NCBI GenBank assembly: GCA_021209875.1 | Contig: JAGYVD010000003.1 | Coordinates: forward strand, 1,302,001-1,366,000 | Reading direction: 5' to 3' | Source: Rosellinia necatrix | Taxonomy: Eukaryota; Ascomycota; Sordariomycetes; Xylariales; Xylariaceae | Length of the DNA stretch: 64,000 bases | Part shown: positions 34,545-46,916 of the stretch, piece by piece | How positions within the stretch are numbered: the stretch's first letter is position 1 | How the letters are laid out: each line of letters starts with the position of its first letter | The notes under the pieces: model-generated | Seen by the model: the letters and a program-made list of their open reading frames with translations, nothing else | What the model was told of the DNA's origin: nothing | Databases searched by the model: none | Position numbers and translations under genes: made by a program

Positions 34545-36123
34545 TCACGCCGCCGGGATCCTCTTCTCCCTCTCCTCGTTCTCGGTTGTGCCTATGTGCA
34601 TGCCGCGAAGCGTGTTCGCCGCGGCGGTGGCGGGCGTCAGGGGCCGGCCGTCGGCGTCGACCGCCTGTTGCTGATGCTGCTGCTGCTGCGGCGGCGCCGT
34701 GTCGGGCGTGGGGCCGAGCCTCTCGAGCTCGGCGAGCCTGCGCCTCGTCTCGTCGGCCTCCCTCTCCTCCTGCGCCTCCCTGCGGGCGCGGCGGGCGGCC
34801 TCGTCCTTGTCCCGCTCGGCGGCGAGTAGAGTCTCGAACTCGTCGTCGACCTCGCCCTCGTCGACGGCGGCGGTGCCGAGCTCGGCGATGACGTTGCCGA
34901 CCTCGTCGACCTGGCCCATCTGCTCGCGCAAGTGGTCAAGGACGGCGTCGACGCGGTCGGCGCCGCCGACCTGGGCGTTGAGGCCGCGCAGCACGCCGGC
35001 GCTGGCCTCCATGACGCGCACGAGCTGCACGTTGTCGGCCGCCTGCTGGATCTTGGCCGCGACCTCGTCGAGCTGGTGCAGCGTGGCGTGGCGCGTCGCC
35101 AGGTTGCCCTCGGCGAGCTTCTTGGACCGGAGCGCGGCGCGCGCCGACACCGTGTCCCTCCTTTGGACGGCGTCCAGCGCCGCGGCGCCGAGCTCGTCGA
35201 CGCGGCGGCGCAGCGTCTCCGTCTGCCGCGTCAGCTGCTCCATCAGCTCCTTGAGCGAGGCGATGGCCGAGTCCTCCTCCGATGTCGTCGTCGTCGTGTC
35301 GGCCGGGTCGCGGATCTTGATTGTGTTGCCGTCCACGACGATCAACTGCTTGTCCCGCGAGAGAAATTTGACGAGCACGTCAAAGTCGCCGTCCGAGAGC
35401 TTCTGCCCCTGGAGGAGATCCGCCTCGAATGTCCGCTGGAAGTGCGCCCGCGAGAAGATGCGCTCGAACGGCGCCATCCGGTCCACTATGGCATCGGCGA
35501 AAGCCCTGGCCACTTCCTCGAGGTTCTGCACGAGGACCACTACCTGTGCCTTGGGCATGCCATTGCCGCCGCCGCCGCCGAGAAACCCGCCGGCGGGCCA
35601 GACCCGCCCCAAGGCCCAGGCGGCCACTGTCCACGGTATTCGGCCCCACGACCGGTAGTAGAGGCTCTGCGTGGCGCTCAGAAACTGCGGCAGCGGGATC
35701 ATCTCGCCGGTCGTGAGGGCATCCTGCAGCGCCAGGCCCAGGGCCTGCGGCTGGCCGAACTGCTTCGTCTCGAGGGCGCGGAGCAGGCCATCGCCGAACT
35801 CGAGCGTCAGGTGGTTCCGCCCCGGCGACCTCGACGATGGTGCGTGGCCGGCCAGCGCGGCGCTAGACAGCCCGCGCTTCCAGGCGGATACGTTGGCGGC
35901 GAAGATGCCCGGGTTGCGCTCTCGTTGCAGGCTGAAGTCGGAATACAGCTCGGATAGTCGGGCTCTGGCGGTGGGGGGGAGAAGAGAGAGTCGGAGGATT
36001 AGCTTGCAACGCTTCGTAAATAAATAAACAGCGGCACCAGTGCGGCAAGGGGGGACAGTTCGAGGGAACTCACTTTCGAAAGCTGTGTTCGTTTTGCAGG
36101 AGATAGTCGAGTAGTTCACTCAT
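34545..36123 (-). CDS. CHM7: ESCRT-III family protein CHM7/CHMP7
   Basis: Snf7-family protein which in yeast and animals recruits ESCRT-III to the inner nuclear membrane for envelope sealing and surveillance. Two exons: 36123-36074 and 35964-34545 (489 aa). The 50-nt first exon gives MSELLDYLLQNEHSFRK, and the 109-nt intron joins it at phase 2 to ARLSELYSDFSLQRERNP. The N-terminal half is the winged-helix-like membrane-recruiting region (WKRGL, LPQFLSATQSLYYRSWG). A glycine run (FLGGGGGNG) follows. The C-terminal half is the Snf7 helical core from about SLKELMEQLTRQTETLRRRV through DEVGNVIAELGTAAVDEGEVDDEFETLL. The end is Arg/Glu- and Gln-rich. Confidence 0.9.
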
Positions 36124-36720
36124 AGTGAGGGCCTCGCCCAGCGGGCTTGTCGGCAATCGATGTGCTTAGGTGGAGGGGAGTTTTGCGTTAAGGTGAGCTG
36201 CTGTAAGACCTAAGCAAAGCGGATGGGAAGAAGAACCATGTGTGTAAGTCACCCATGTGTAAGTATGTAGCCCCGATGTGAAACAAGATCTCAGAAGAAG
36301 CCTTTGGCACAATCCGATGTTTCCGTGCTTGGCTTTCTGCCGTGGTCGTTGCGTAGCTTGTTCGATGTCTGATCGTTCTGGTTCAAGTGTCCGAACGTGA
36401 AAGAAGCCCATGGCTTAGCGAATGCTATTTATTCCTCGTACGGCAGAACCAACACACGCGACGTCACCGCACGCACCCAAAACTGTGGATACCTTCGGGC
36501 ACATTTAATTTATACCCTTAGGCGCCTGCAGGCTACCCACAGGCAGCAGCTACAGGCTACAGTACAGGGCTACCCGCCTAATCCTACCTAAGCACTATAA
36601 CTACCCAGACTCTCATCTACACACACTCACACTTACATACATACACCCAACCATACACCCAACCATACACCCAACCATACACCCAACCACACATCCAACC
36701 ACACACCTTATCTAGACTAG
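36124..36720. other. Intergenic region with a 12-bp tandem repeat
   Basis: Upstream of CHM7 and downstream of the decayed gene. It contains a 12-bp array (separate entry) and, before it, short (TACA/CACA) stretches. No gene seen. Confidence 0.6.
36640..36711. repeat. 12-bp tandem repeat, six copies
   Basis: The unit is CATACACCCAAC. The first four copies are identical and the last two are diverged (CACACATCCAAC, CACACACCTT). It ends 10 bp before the end of the neighbouring pseudogene. Confidence 0.9.
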
Positions 36721-37790
36721 TTATTCAAAGGTGTAACCGGTACCGCAGAAATCAAAGTACGCGCTGGTAATCTGACGGACATCCAGCTTGTCGAACTCGG
36801 ACCCTGTCATACTCACTGTCCGTCTAGTGAATGGTCCCGGGGCTGCGTATGAGGTCCTTGACCTCGTTGATGTCTGACTCGCCGATATTCCCGTTGTCCA
36901 GCACTGTTCGCGTCCCATCCGACCGCAGCCGGAATGAATAGATTACCCGGGCCCGGTCGTGGTCGAACGTGACGTCGCAGTTGGCGCGGTTCACGATCGT
37001 GTCGTGTCCGATGTGAGTCAGCGTGAACACGACCTGTGCCTCTTCACCCTGTTTCAATCCCAACTTGAGCCGGAGGCCGTCCGCCGCGAATCTCACACGA
37101 TAGAGGCGCACATTGCAGCAGCCCGCGAAATCCCCCCGGCTTGGCGGATAGCTTGAACACCGTTGGCGTGGTGACGGTCATATACGCAAGCGAGCGGACA
37201 CACTCAGTCAGCCATGTTTGTCAGATAGAAGGCCGCTCAATGCGGCGACGTAGAAGCTCACCTAGTGGCCGCCCGCGAGCAAACCTTGGAGTTCGGGTTC
37301 CGTTAACAATTGTTTCTTACCGACATCGCGGTCGAATTCAGGTGGGAGTTTATTCGGCTCTGACCCCCAGCACTCCACCGATTGGCTGAATTTCTCCTGG
37401 ATATTTCCGCGAGCCTCGCCGAGAGCGATGGCCGTCAGGCTTGAAGGCACTTTATCTAAAGCCTCGGGGTCGTTCAGGTCAGATCCCTCGAGTATATAGT
37501 CGCAGACGCCCGAGGCGATTAACATGCGGAAATTCAAAGACCGAAGGAGAATGTTAAGCAGCTTCCTGACACGCGCTCGGGATGCTTAGTAGATGGTGTC
37601 GACGTACGTAGTGATCTCAGGAAGATCTAGGTCGGATAGATAAGTTCCTTTTTTTGTTCTGGTAGTCTTTCCGTTGAGACATATTCTTGTCTCTGTCTGC
37701 CATCACACGACTAGCGAAGGCACCATCTAATTGATACTCGCCATCGACCTCCTTTTTCGGTACTAAGAAGATGTGTTGGATGGTATCTAA

Positions 37791-37806
37791 CCCCCCCCCC
37801 CCCCCC
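37791..37806. repeat. Poly-C run
   Basis: About 16 consecutive C inside the decayed gene, encoding a Gly run on the minus strand. A likely slippage site, and possibly one source of frame loss. Confidence 0.8.
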
Positions 37807-37870
37807 TTAAGTTCCGACTCTAAGTACTCCTCCATAATTACCAATTCGTTGCGTTCCCCTACCTGGTTGA

Positions 37871-38072
37871 CCTCCTCGTACCTGGATTTTACTTTCATCA
37901 TCGCACCCATCAAGCTACCGGGGAAAGAAGTAACTTCGATCAATAATTCGACGCTGATGCCCTTGGCCTGGACCACCTCGTAGACAGATTTTTACTTCCG
38001 TTATCACACCCATCAGGCTCTCGGGGAGAAAACTAATCTTCGTCAATAACTTGGCGCCGAAAGAGGCAGTGA
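37871..38072 (-). repeat. Two diverged ~102-bp tandem units inside the pseudogene
   Basis: Units 37871-37972 and 37973-38072 align along their length with roughly 70% identity by eye. On the minus strand they encode related peptides (GSLMGAMMKVKSRYEEV and ESLMGVITEVKICLRGG). They look like a coiled-coil or helical protein repeat rather than a recent DNA duplication. Confidence 0.6.
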
Positions 38073-40071
38073 GGTTAGTTAATGTCGTCCCGCAAGGGTG
38101 AGAATTAACTATCTTAGACAGGAGTTCAAACTTCATTTACGTTTGTGGGACAGCACTGGGGTCGACCGCCGATCTAACAGCTTGAAGCTCCTTGTATGCC
38201 CACGTCAGGCCCCTCTTCGCCTCTTCAACCACAGTCACATTAACGGCAATCTTCTCGTTCAGGTGTTGAGCTGTCTAGCGGAGGTTGTTAATGTCATCAG
38301 TCAAGCTTAATACCATATTTGAGGTCTTGCCTCACGCCATTTTCAGCCCTTCGTTGAGGCCGTTCTGCTTCTCCAAGGCTGTATGGTAGTTGATATAGGC
38401 TTCTTCGAAAATCTTTAGATTCCCTAGGCGCCATCAACGACACGGTTGTTAAATTGATAGCTTGCTCGCGGAACTCAAGTAGGAGGAACCCCGTAGTAAC
38501 CCAAATAGAACATTGTTCTCTAAGAAATCGTTAGAGGCTCTAATTAAAACAGCCGGTGACTAACTGCAGTCAGTCCCTGAGGAGTTTAAATGTGTACGTT
38601 GAATACCAGCCTCGGCTTTGATCCGCTCCAAGTCTTGAATACTAGTCGATGGCATGAAAGGATTGGTTCTATAGGCTATCCATAAAGGATCCTACGGCTG
38701 CAGTGTGAGAAAACTGAGACGGTCGATAATTCGTTGATAGAGCCTCCTAGCATGGTCATGGAATTTAGGTGAATTTGATATAAAAGAAAGCATCGGCGCA
38801 GTCGAGAAGCACCCTGCATTATTTCGGATGAGTAAAGGGTATCTGTGCCTCAGCGAGCTTCTCCGGAGTCCACCTCCCAAGGAATATTTGACTCTGTGTT
38901 CCTGGAGCACCATCTTCTCCGGACGCAGGCCGGACATTGATGCCAACTCCCGCATAGCCCCCTCGAACGTCTCCTATAGTGGGTGCAAATCGGTCTTGTT
39001 GCACATTGATCAAGGCATGCAGTCTGTCGGAAACTTGACACACAGCCCGTTTGATAGTCAAGATGGTTGATTTCTTGTGGGAGAGCCCTTCCGAAAGTGG
39101 CTGGAAGCACCGACTGGTGTTGAAGTTGGTGACAGAGGTTCATTTTGTCGCATTGAGTATACCCCGAGCTTTCGCCAAAAGATCACGCGCCTCCCCCACA
39201 GGAATATGTAGTCATTATCATTCTCCGGGTAGGACTCAGCGTGTTCATAGTACTGATCAAGGGAATCCAAAAATCGAACATACATCGGCTGCAAAACGGG
39301 AATTATGGCGCCTCCTTTGCTGCCGTTTCAAACGGTATTCGTGGGAGAGAACACATCTCTCCCTTTAACCACTTTAACCTCTTTACCCCCTTATGCGAGG
39401 AAGCTCAAGTTCTGAGTCGACGAATCACTCATCTCTTAGGCATAGACTACCAAAGTTCCCCCGTCTTTTCCATCGCGTTCATGCGCAACACCACCATCAT
39501 CGCCAGCAAGACCTGTCGTATTAAGAGTCACTTTATCAGCGTAATGTAGGGTGTTCACCGATAGAGAAAGCCCGTACGGGGCTCTCGCGGTCGAAGTCGC
39601 TGAGACAGTTTCGCAGAAAAAGTGGTACCCATTCACATAACATGTGAGGGATTCATTGGAGTGCCACGTCCTCTTCGGATTCCACTTTTAGAGACGGAGT
39701 ATAGAATGAGCCGGCCATCCCGAGTTTCAAGCGAGAATGAGTAGTCGGGCAGAAATACCGTCATTTTGACGGAAGTCTGGTCGTATTTCATAGGTAGAGG
39801 TTGTCCCGAGCGACGAAAATCGAGTATCAGGTAACCAAGAAGTCGGGAGACTATATCCCACCTAGAGACCTAGCCTCGTTTTGACCTCAATGCAGACATA
39901 TGACCAGGATCAATGAATACAAGCAGTAGGAAATACAAATAGTCAGTATATTTGTCGAAAAGTGCTAGGTCCTGGATCCCAAGTGTCTGTTTTGCAGTGA
40001 GCCTTATCCACCAAAGCACAGAGACGTGTCAATCAATGCCATGTACTATCTAGTCAAAAAGTAATAAAGAC

Positions 40072-41225
40072 TTGGAGCTTCCACAAGAAGCAGAAAGGGT
40101 CTTAGGATCGCTGATATTGCGGCTGAATCTGCGCCCTAGATTCATACTCCTAACAGGATGCTTTACACGAGGTGACGGCTCGCGAAGTGCTCTTGTGGGA
40201 ATTTGGCGAGTTAGCTTCGTGGGTTGTGTAAGTGCCTGCGAAGAGATTCATTGTTACATCCAAGTAGGTATCCCTAATCCATCCTTGGACTATACTATTT
40301 ATTCAACTCCGTCAGTACGGCGGCCACGTGTTTCACCGGCGCTTACAACGACAGCATGTACTATTTCCCATAGCATTTATCGCATTAATGCGCATGAGGT
40401 AGAGGTTATTGACCGGGATGAAAACAAATACACAATTAATTATGAATCAGCCCTTGCTGTTCCCAAGATTCAGATTGCTTATAGTGACGATGCCGGGTAT
40501 TCCCACCAATTGACGATGCCACTGGAGACCTCTATATCTCGTTGTCCACGAATAAAAAGTTACATCGTAAGAAATCTAGTACAACAATAGGTTGCGTGAA
40601 TAATTCCTATTTCAATGCCACCACCACCGAAGCATCAGAAATTAATGCTGACCCCGACCCCATTCACTTGCGCTTCACGGTATGTAGCCTTCCTGGGTTA
40701 TTTGTAATTACCAGCGATGATCCTCCAAATATCTAGATATCCCCTAATTCAGGACAGACCAAGCACGTATGACTGAATATTGCGGATCGAGATGTTTTCG
40801 CTATAAATTTACTTGGTCGAATGAGCGTATTGTGTCCTACTGCGCAACGAGAGGTGGCTACGGTTACGGGGGATTGGGTGTGGCAAGCAATTTGGACACC
40901 AAGCTTGGTGTCGTGACAATATTAGACGACCACGTGTCCGGCATCACAGTTTTAATTGATAAAAACTGCTGGACCAGGAGCTTTGTGGCCGCTGAACAAC
41001 ACTTCTGGCGGAGGCTCATGGGGAGAAGAGAACGTTCTAGATTGGGCGGAAATTCATATTGTGGAATTTGAAGATCTTCAAATCGACTGTGGCAGACTGT
41101 ACTATTCTGCCATCACAAATTTGCTTACACCTTCATGGAAGGTTTTGAGGGTCAACAAGGCCAGAGGGTTGAAAATAATGGGAGATGTATACCTTGGGGG
41201 AAACTTGAGTGTCGTTCCTTCGTGA
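40072..41225 (+). pseudogene. Weak plus-strand coding remnant
   Basis: Protein-like plus-strand stretches occur in changing frames: YRINAHEVEVIDRDENKYTI and IQIAYSDDAGYSHQLTMP (about 40380-40520), GDLYISLSTNKKLHRKKSS and CVNNSYFNATTTEAS (about 40522-40640), VVTILDDHVSGITVLIDKN (about 40909-40966), then NVLDWAEIHIVEFEDLQID and GLKIMGDVYLGGNLSV to a stop at 41225. None begins with a credible ATG, and no splice scheme joins them all. Possibly a second decayed gene divergent from the one at 36.7-39.9 kb. No family recognised. Confidence 0.25.
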
Positions 41226-41734
41226 GTGCTAGGTCCATCTAACCATTAGGGTAGAATATATATATATATGTGTGTGTGTGTGTATTGCTAGTGCATTTAT
41301 CTCGCATTATTAAGCGTGCCTCGTGGGTATTTACGATAAATTTCCCACATATTACGGCCATGCTGAACGTGGCACCACCCTCGCACTGAGGCTTTACCTA
41401 GCAGCCGATCATCATATATACAAGTGCTTCATTCAAACAATCGTTGATACAGGCATTAATATGAGTACTACTCTACGTTGTGGCACACTAACAGCAACTC
41501 ATTGACAGAGGGACACAGTAGGATGAATGGACTATTTGTTGCGGAATAATAGTCTTGGCCGTATGTGAGCTGCATACCTAGGTTAGATAGGTATTATTGC
41601 AGTGAGCCCCATGACCCTTACTATGATCATTGTGACCGCAGCTAAAAAGATCGGCGGTAGCTATTCTAAGAAGTGAGAAAGGCATAATACGTGCAGAGAT
41701 CGTTCGGGCTACCCCCCTAACCTAGGCAGTTAAT
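41226..41734. other. Intergenic region
   Basis: A short (TA)n(TG)n microsatellite lies near 41260-41284. No gene seen. Confidence 0.6.
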
Positions 41735-43604
41735 TCAACCGTCCATATAGGCCGTCCAAAGATCTTTGTTGTTGCTACCCATGAGATCTTCCACCAGGCT
41801 AACCAGCATATCCATTGCTTCGCCACACTCTGATAGCAAACATCGTCCAGGTGTGAAATCTAATAGAAAGAGCAAAGCCTTCGCATTATCCTTGTGACGG
41901 TTACGAATAATCAACCTATGATCGGCAAGGATTGCCCTCAGTAATGCCAAACGTCCTAATTTCCAGGCAGACGATACCGAAATACGTGTTCTGCCGGCTT
42001 CAGGTCCGACTGGATTCTTTGTCGTCGAAGGTTCGCATCCTCGGGCTCGGCAACCCTGTGAGCGCTGCGGTAATGCCACCGCTTGGATCGAACCGGGTCC
42101 TGCATCCACACGAATCCTGCATCCGTTGTCAAGACGTCCTCATTTTTATACGTGCGAGGATTCGTGACGAAGTATTCAAAGAGCCACCCGCCCTTGAAAG
42201 ATGATTCGCGGTCGGGTAGCGCGACAAGCATGTCTAATGCCCCCTCCGATCCCTTCCGGGCTGCCTTCACTGCTAGGTTATACAGCGCAGGCTAGATGAC
42301 GGATCCCTTTGTTAGTATGGACAAGGAAGAACACCAGATCAGTAGCAACATACATATAGATCCCCCCATGTTGTGGCATCTTCGATATCGGCACTAGGAT
42401 ATAGGACGGGCCAAAATTCAACATCGACTGAACCGCCTGCCTCGCAGCGGAAATTCTGCTTCTCCCAAGACGTCTCAGAATACTCCTTGAAGAGGGTAAA
42501 TTCTGGATCGTACTATAGTTATATAGAGTCAGCGATATTTCCGGTTTCGGGATCTTAGGGGTTCATATATGTTTGGGTTGTCCAGTATGCGGATGCCCAT
42601 TGACATAAGCAGCGAGTGCAGCCGCAGGAGAAACAAAAATGGAAACATAGGGCGAAACGTTGCTAATATCCACTCACGTTTACGTATGATCCGCCATGAT
42701 TCCCATCACAGGCGAGAGACCACCCGCCGGTACTGCCGAACTCAGGTTCCATTGAATCACAGAACGTGAGGTATTCGTTCCATAGGTTTACCGATATCCC
42801 AACGCCCACGACCCCTTGACTGAAACCCAGAGAGTCGGCATCCAGTTCCTTGCTAAGGGATTCCCGGTGCGCTATAGCTTCTTTCAGTTCCCTTTGCACG
42901 CCCCGTTGCATCTCTTCGAGTTCCAAGACTCGCCACTTAGCTCGCTCGAAGGATTGGCCAAGCGAAAAGGCCTTAGATGGGAGGGGATTTCCTTGTAGTC
43001 GAGAAAATGTTTCTTTCAAAGCCAAAGGGCCGCCAGGGTTGGCTTCGATGGTGGCCGAAGGCTCGGCGGCTCTATTTGGTGCATCGAGACTTGTGATGTT
43101 GCCTTCCGCTCCCCTGCCTTCATTAATCGGCTGAGCGTTATCATCAGCCTGTTCCTCTTCTTCTTCATCGCCTATTCGGCCTGAACCCATACTGTCTTCG
43201 TCTTCGGATAAGTATTCAGATACGTCTCCCTCATCGGATGTGCTCATGTCCGAATCCCGATATATTGACACAGGGGATTCTACCCGGTCAACAATCACTT
43301 GAGGGTTCGCAGGGAAGTCGAGCTCCTCGTATACGCTGCTCAGCTCGCTGGAGCTATCGGCGCCATATCGTTCTGCAACAACATCAAGCATGTCTTCATC
43401 AATCATCCCATCATCCTCACTCCCAATAAGATTGTGGTCGTTGTGGAATCCACGAATAATTGCATGTCCGACATCGACGACGTTCTGCGGCCCTTCGTCC
43501 CCGCTGGAATCCGAACGACAATCCGTAGCATCATCCAACGAGGATTCAGAATCATTTTCAGTGCAAGGAATTGCACTGTCATTGTCATGTAGCTTGCCTG
43601 TCAT
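41735..43604 (-). CDS. Unrecognised protein with acidic N-terminus, multi-exon
   Basis: Three exons are supported: 43604-42678, 42512-42354 and 42291-about 41956, with clean GT..AG borders at phase 0; ending at 41956 gives 473 aa. The protein-like frame then continues out of phase from about 41990 to a stop at 41735 (LALLRAILADHRLIIRNRH..MDMLVSLVEDLMGSNNKD), so one more intron or a frameshift is likely. Residues 1-~160 are Asp/Glu/Ser-rich and disordered. A helix follows (WRVLELEEMQRGVQRELKEA), then FCDSMEPEFGSTGGWSLACD, FTLFKEYSETSWEKQNFRCE, and YNLAVKAARKGSEGALDMLV. No named domain recognised. The true start may be further upstream, because the frame stays open beyond the ATG. Confidence 0.55.
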
Positions 43605-46361
43605 ATCGACGTCTTCTGATCTTGCATTAGCCTTTGTAGCTTGCCAGCAATTTGTCTCCTGAATACTTTGACTTACCTTGGGCGATATCCATTTATTCGG
43701 ATTTGGAGCCTTGAGGCTCTAACTTGTTGTTTATTTACAAAACTTGCTAGAGAGATTGGGGAATTGCTGTGAAGGTTGAGAGGTACCCTATTTTAAATAT
43801 GTACCTAGAAAGCTGAGTTTTGTGGTATCGTATTACCCTGGTCTTTGTAGGCTGTTACCCTGCCTACCTGAAGTACCTCATCTCTAAACCCCTAGGTTAG
43901 GTAAGTACGTACCTAAGGTACCCAAGGTACTTTTACCAACCAACGTACCTACCTACTTACTTACCTACTTGCCTGCTTGCCTATTCACTCATTCATCTAT
44001 TCATATACCTAAGGTACTTTAACATACATACCTCTCGATCTATCTAGGTACTTTAGGTACTGCCACTGCCTCTCGTAGTTAGTTTCCTGCACCTCTCTGC
44101 ATCCTGCAAGTAGGCACAGGGACCTTACTTTATTCACGGCCGAATAACTGTAAAGCAAACAAAGGCCGTCAAGCTTATATTATGAAGCAGGCAGGTGCCC
44201 TAAGACCATAACTTGGGTCATTTATTGTTATGATAAGAGGTCCCCTAGCCAGGTATGATGGAGGAATCAATCCGTTGATTGATCGGTCGGAAGATCTCAT
44301 GGGTATCAATAACAGAGGCTCTAGGTAGCGTGTATAGATCAAATTAATTAGCTAACAGCTATTTTAAGTGGTTATCGTGGTGTTTATATTTACAAAGATC
44401 ATTTTAGGGCCCACACTGGCAATGATCACACCAACGGTGCATGCGACTCACTTTAATAGTAAATGTGTAGCTTGTCTTCAGGGTTGCTTAAGTGAGCGAC
44501 CTATTGAAGGTAGAGAGAATAAAAAAGAAGAGAGGGGAGAGGGGGTGGCAGTGTCTGATAGCGAGGCTCAATGATGTGGAGAGCTGGAAACAACGCCGGG
44601 TTGGGTTATAGGAACACACATCCACACATGTAGATATTATATAGAGGTTGGAAAAGTAAATCCCTAGATGATAATTTATGATACCTTTTGGTTTATTGTT
44701 CCAGGATGGCCAACCAGGGCTCGTGTAGAGGACGCACGCATATACTTATGTGTGTGCTATCAGGTATGCCATCGCAATCTGGTGTTTGCTTATGCCGTGC
44801 AATGACGGGAACATGTGATATACAAACATCTTGCCTTTTCCAAGGGAGGTAAATGAATAGCTATGTTTTTTTTTTTTACAAGATGTGTGAGTAGTATTAC
44901 CATCGTTGTTGTGTCCGAAAGAAGTAGGACCTTGCTTCGTTCATATCATTATTCTTCTATTCTTGCGGCGGGGGCGCATGAACGGGAGACAATCATTGAG
45001 GATCATGCACCTGGTTAATTTTGCCACAGCTGCAGCACTTTCGAGATTCTACACAGCGCTGGGAGGCAATGTCACACGGACTAGCTTGAGAGGTTCATAC
45101 CAAGCGCAGCATACCATGACGTGACGGCGCTGGACGCGGCGTTACGAGCGCAAGAGGAGCTGTGGACGAGCAAGGCCGATTGTCGTTGAGGTTGATGTTG
45201 CCGTCGTGGAGCGCCGTGGATGCCGCTGCTAGCGATTCCTAGACCGTTTGCTTCGGCTGCAGTGGCCTGGACCGGGGTTACGGACGGGTTACGGACGCCG
45301 GCTGAGGTCGTCGAGATTGGGCTCCGTGGACGAGTTTAAGGAGATGGCCTTGGCGGCTCGAGCGAGGGGCAGCCCTGGCTGCGGCGTGGGATTGTGCTGG
45401 GTACTTCTACATCTTGTGCTCGATTGACGGCATGTGGACGCCGAGGCCTTTTGGTAGCGAGAAGCTATCTAGGCCTGGAAGGGACTTTGATGGGGGGAGC
45501 ATCTCAAGCAAGACCTCGAAATCTTACGAGGACTGTCTTATGAAGCAACTGCTATGAGAATCGCCACCTACTTTATGATATGAACATGGTACATTATATA
45601 GCAAATTTCAAAGGGTTGGTCGTTAGCCCTTACCTCTACGTACGGTTTCTATCTCTGCATACCAATGTGGACTCTGGGGTTTTACTTTGCCGTGTAGAAA
45701 AGGGGCAATACAAACATCCCCATGTATTGAGAACATGACATGGTGGATTGATAAACATGCAGCCCTTTTGCTGTCCGAAACTAACTACCTACTTTCTTGT
45801 CGGCCACCATAGCTCACGGTCTCGATTTTCTTAACTTCTGACAGGAGACAGGAGATAACGTAGATAACGGAGGTAAGAACGACGAGGACGAATAAAAGGG
45901 CGAGCCCAGCTTCATGCAAACACTATTGACACCAAACGATATAGCGGTAACTCGAACCTAGCTATCAAAGAGCATGCGGCTAAATTGTGTTTGTAAATCC
46001 GAATTGGGCTGACGAATTTCTCACAGTCATGGTAGCTTGTTATTTCTAGGTAATTTGAGACGGGACCTCCCAAACCCGACTTAGGACTGAAACGATTAGG
46101 TAGGTAGGCAGGCAACACAGGTTAATTTCCACATCAACGCAAGCCAGCGTTTTGACAAGTCTATTTCTGGGGTTCGTTCAGCTCAGTGGAGACTGTCTTG
46201 GCGCAGGGGAGATAGGTTGGGATAGTTGTTTGCTCATGTCCGATTCCATGTGGACAGATACACTGGTTGCGCAATGTTCTTCGTCAAGCACCTATGCTTT
46301 TCAATTTCATTGGCTGTGAGAACATTGTTACGTTTGCAAGATATTTCATTGGGTCAGGTAA

Positions 46362-46368
46362 ACATACA

Positions 46369-46404
<36 letters not shown>
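46362..46404. repeat. (CA)n microsatellite followed by a poly-A run
   Basis: Nearly uninterrupted CA dinucleotides from about 46362 to 46404, with an A run and AAAG-rich stretch to about 46460. Confidence 0.95.
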
Positions 46405-46410
<6 letters not shown>

Positions 46411-46423
46411 TGTACCCAAAAAG

Positions 46424-46455
<32 letters not shown>

Positions 46456-46887
46456 AAGGCTTGGCAATCTGTGTTGTGACATTAAGGTCAGAAGAGATAG
46501 CTTGGAGCCGAGCTACACTACGGCTCCGAGAACGCACGGGAAAAATGGCTCGGCCTCGGGATCGGTGAACTCGCCAATACCTGCTAAACGTTAGACTCTG
46601 CAGGACGATGGGATAGTGTCCATCGCTACCCCGGTTTTTTGAGGACCGAGCGTCATGTCGGATTTGTGCCGCCGGGCTCGCATCCGGCTCGCTCGCATGG
46701 AGTGAGAAGAGTGGGTGGTGTCGCGTGAGCTGATGGATCTGCACTGGTCAACTAAACTGCATGCGGCCGGTGCTTGGAAAGGCGTTGCTGTTTTGAAATA
46801 GGCAGTGGGATCGTGATTTCGCGAATATACGGTAGGGTCACCGGCATCTTGCCCCGTCGCCATGTAAAGTCCACCCACATGTATGTA

Positions 46888-46916
46888 GTGTATGTATGTA
46901 TGTATGTATGTATGTA
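46888..46916. repeat. (TGTA)n microsatellite
   Basis: About six to seven TGTA units, followed by the reverse-complementary TTACATACA, so a hairpin could form. Confidence 0.9.

Larger units (their letters stand above)
36721..39869 (-). pseudogene. Large decayed gene: Gly-rich, coiled-coil, beta-domain protein
   Basis: A continuous minus-strand series of protein-like segments in colinear order, broken by stops and frame changes. The N-terminal part includes MTVFLPDYSFSLETRDG, VNGYHFFCETVSATS and VTLNTTGLAGDDGG. Then comes a frame interrupted by TAA at 39436, TAA at 39391 and TGA at 39328, each one C-to-T change from a Gln or Arg codon. It continues with MYVRFLDSLDQYYEHAE and later NVRPASGEDGAPGTQSQIF. 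The middle has two diverged ~102-bp repeats. The C-terminal part is LTEPELQGLLAGGH, a break, LYRVRFAADGLRLKL, DTIVNRANCDVTF, then a frame change near 36835 into PFTRRTVSMTG..GTGYTFE and a stop at 36721. I recall an unnamed family of large fungal proteins with this layout; a search is needed to confirm it. Confidence 0.6.

Noticed and set aside
34699..35957. 319- and 341-residue plus ORFs opposite CHM7
   Set aside because: Antisense open frames caused by high GC; the minus frame encodes the Snf7 domain with a proper intron.
36721..39869. Treating the minus-strand pieces as several separate small genes
   Set aside because: They are colinear in one order, lack individual starts and continue across stops in one frame, so one decayed gene is simpler.
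46226..46594. Plus ORF with Thr/His repeat and Lys run
   Set aside because: It is the translated (CA)n and poly-A microsatellite.
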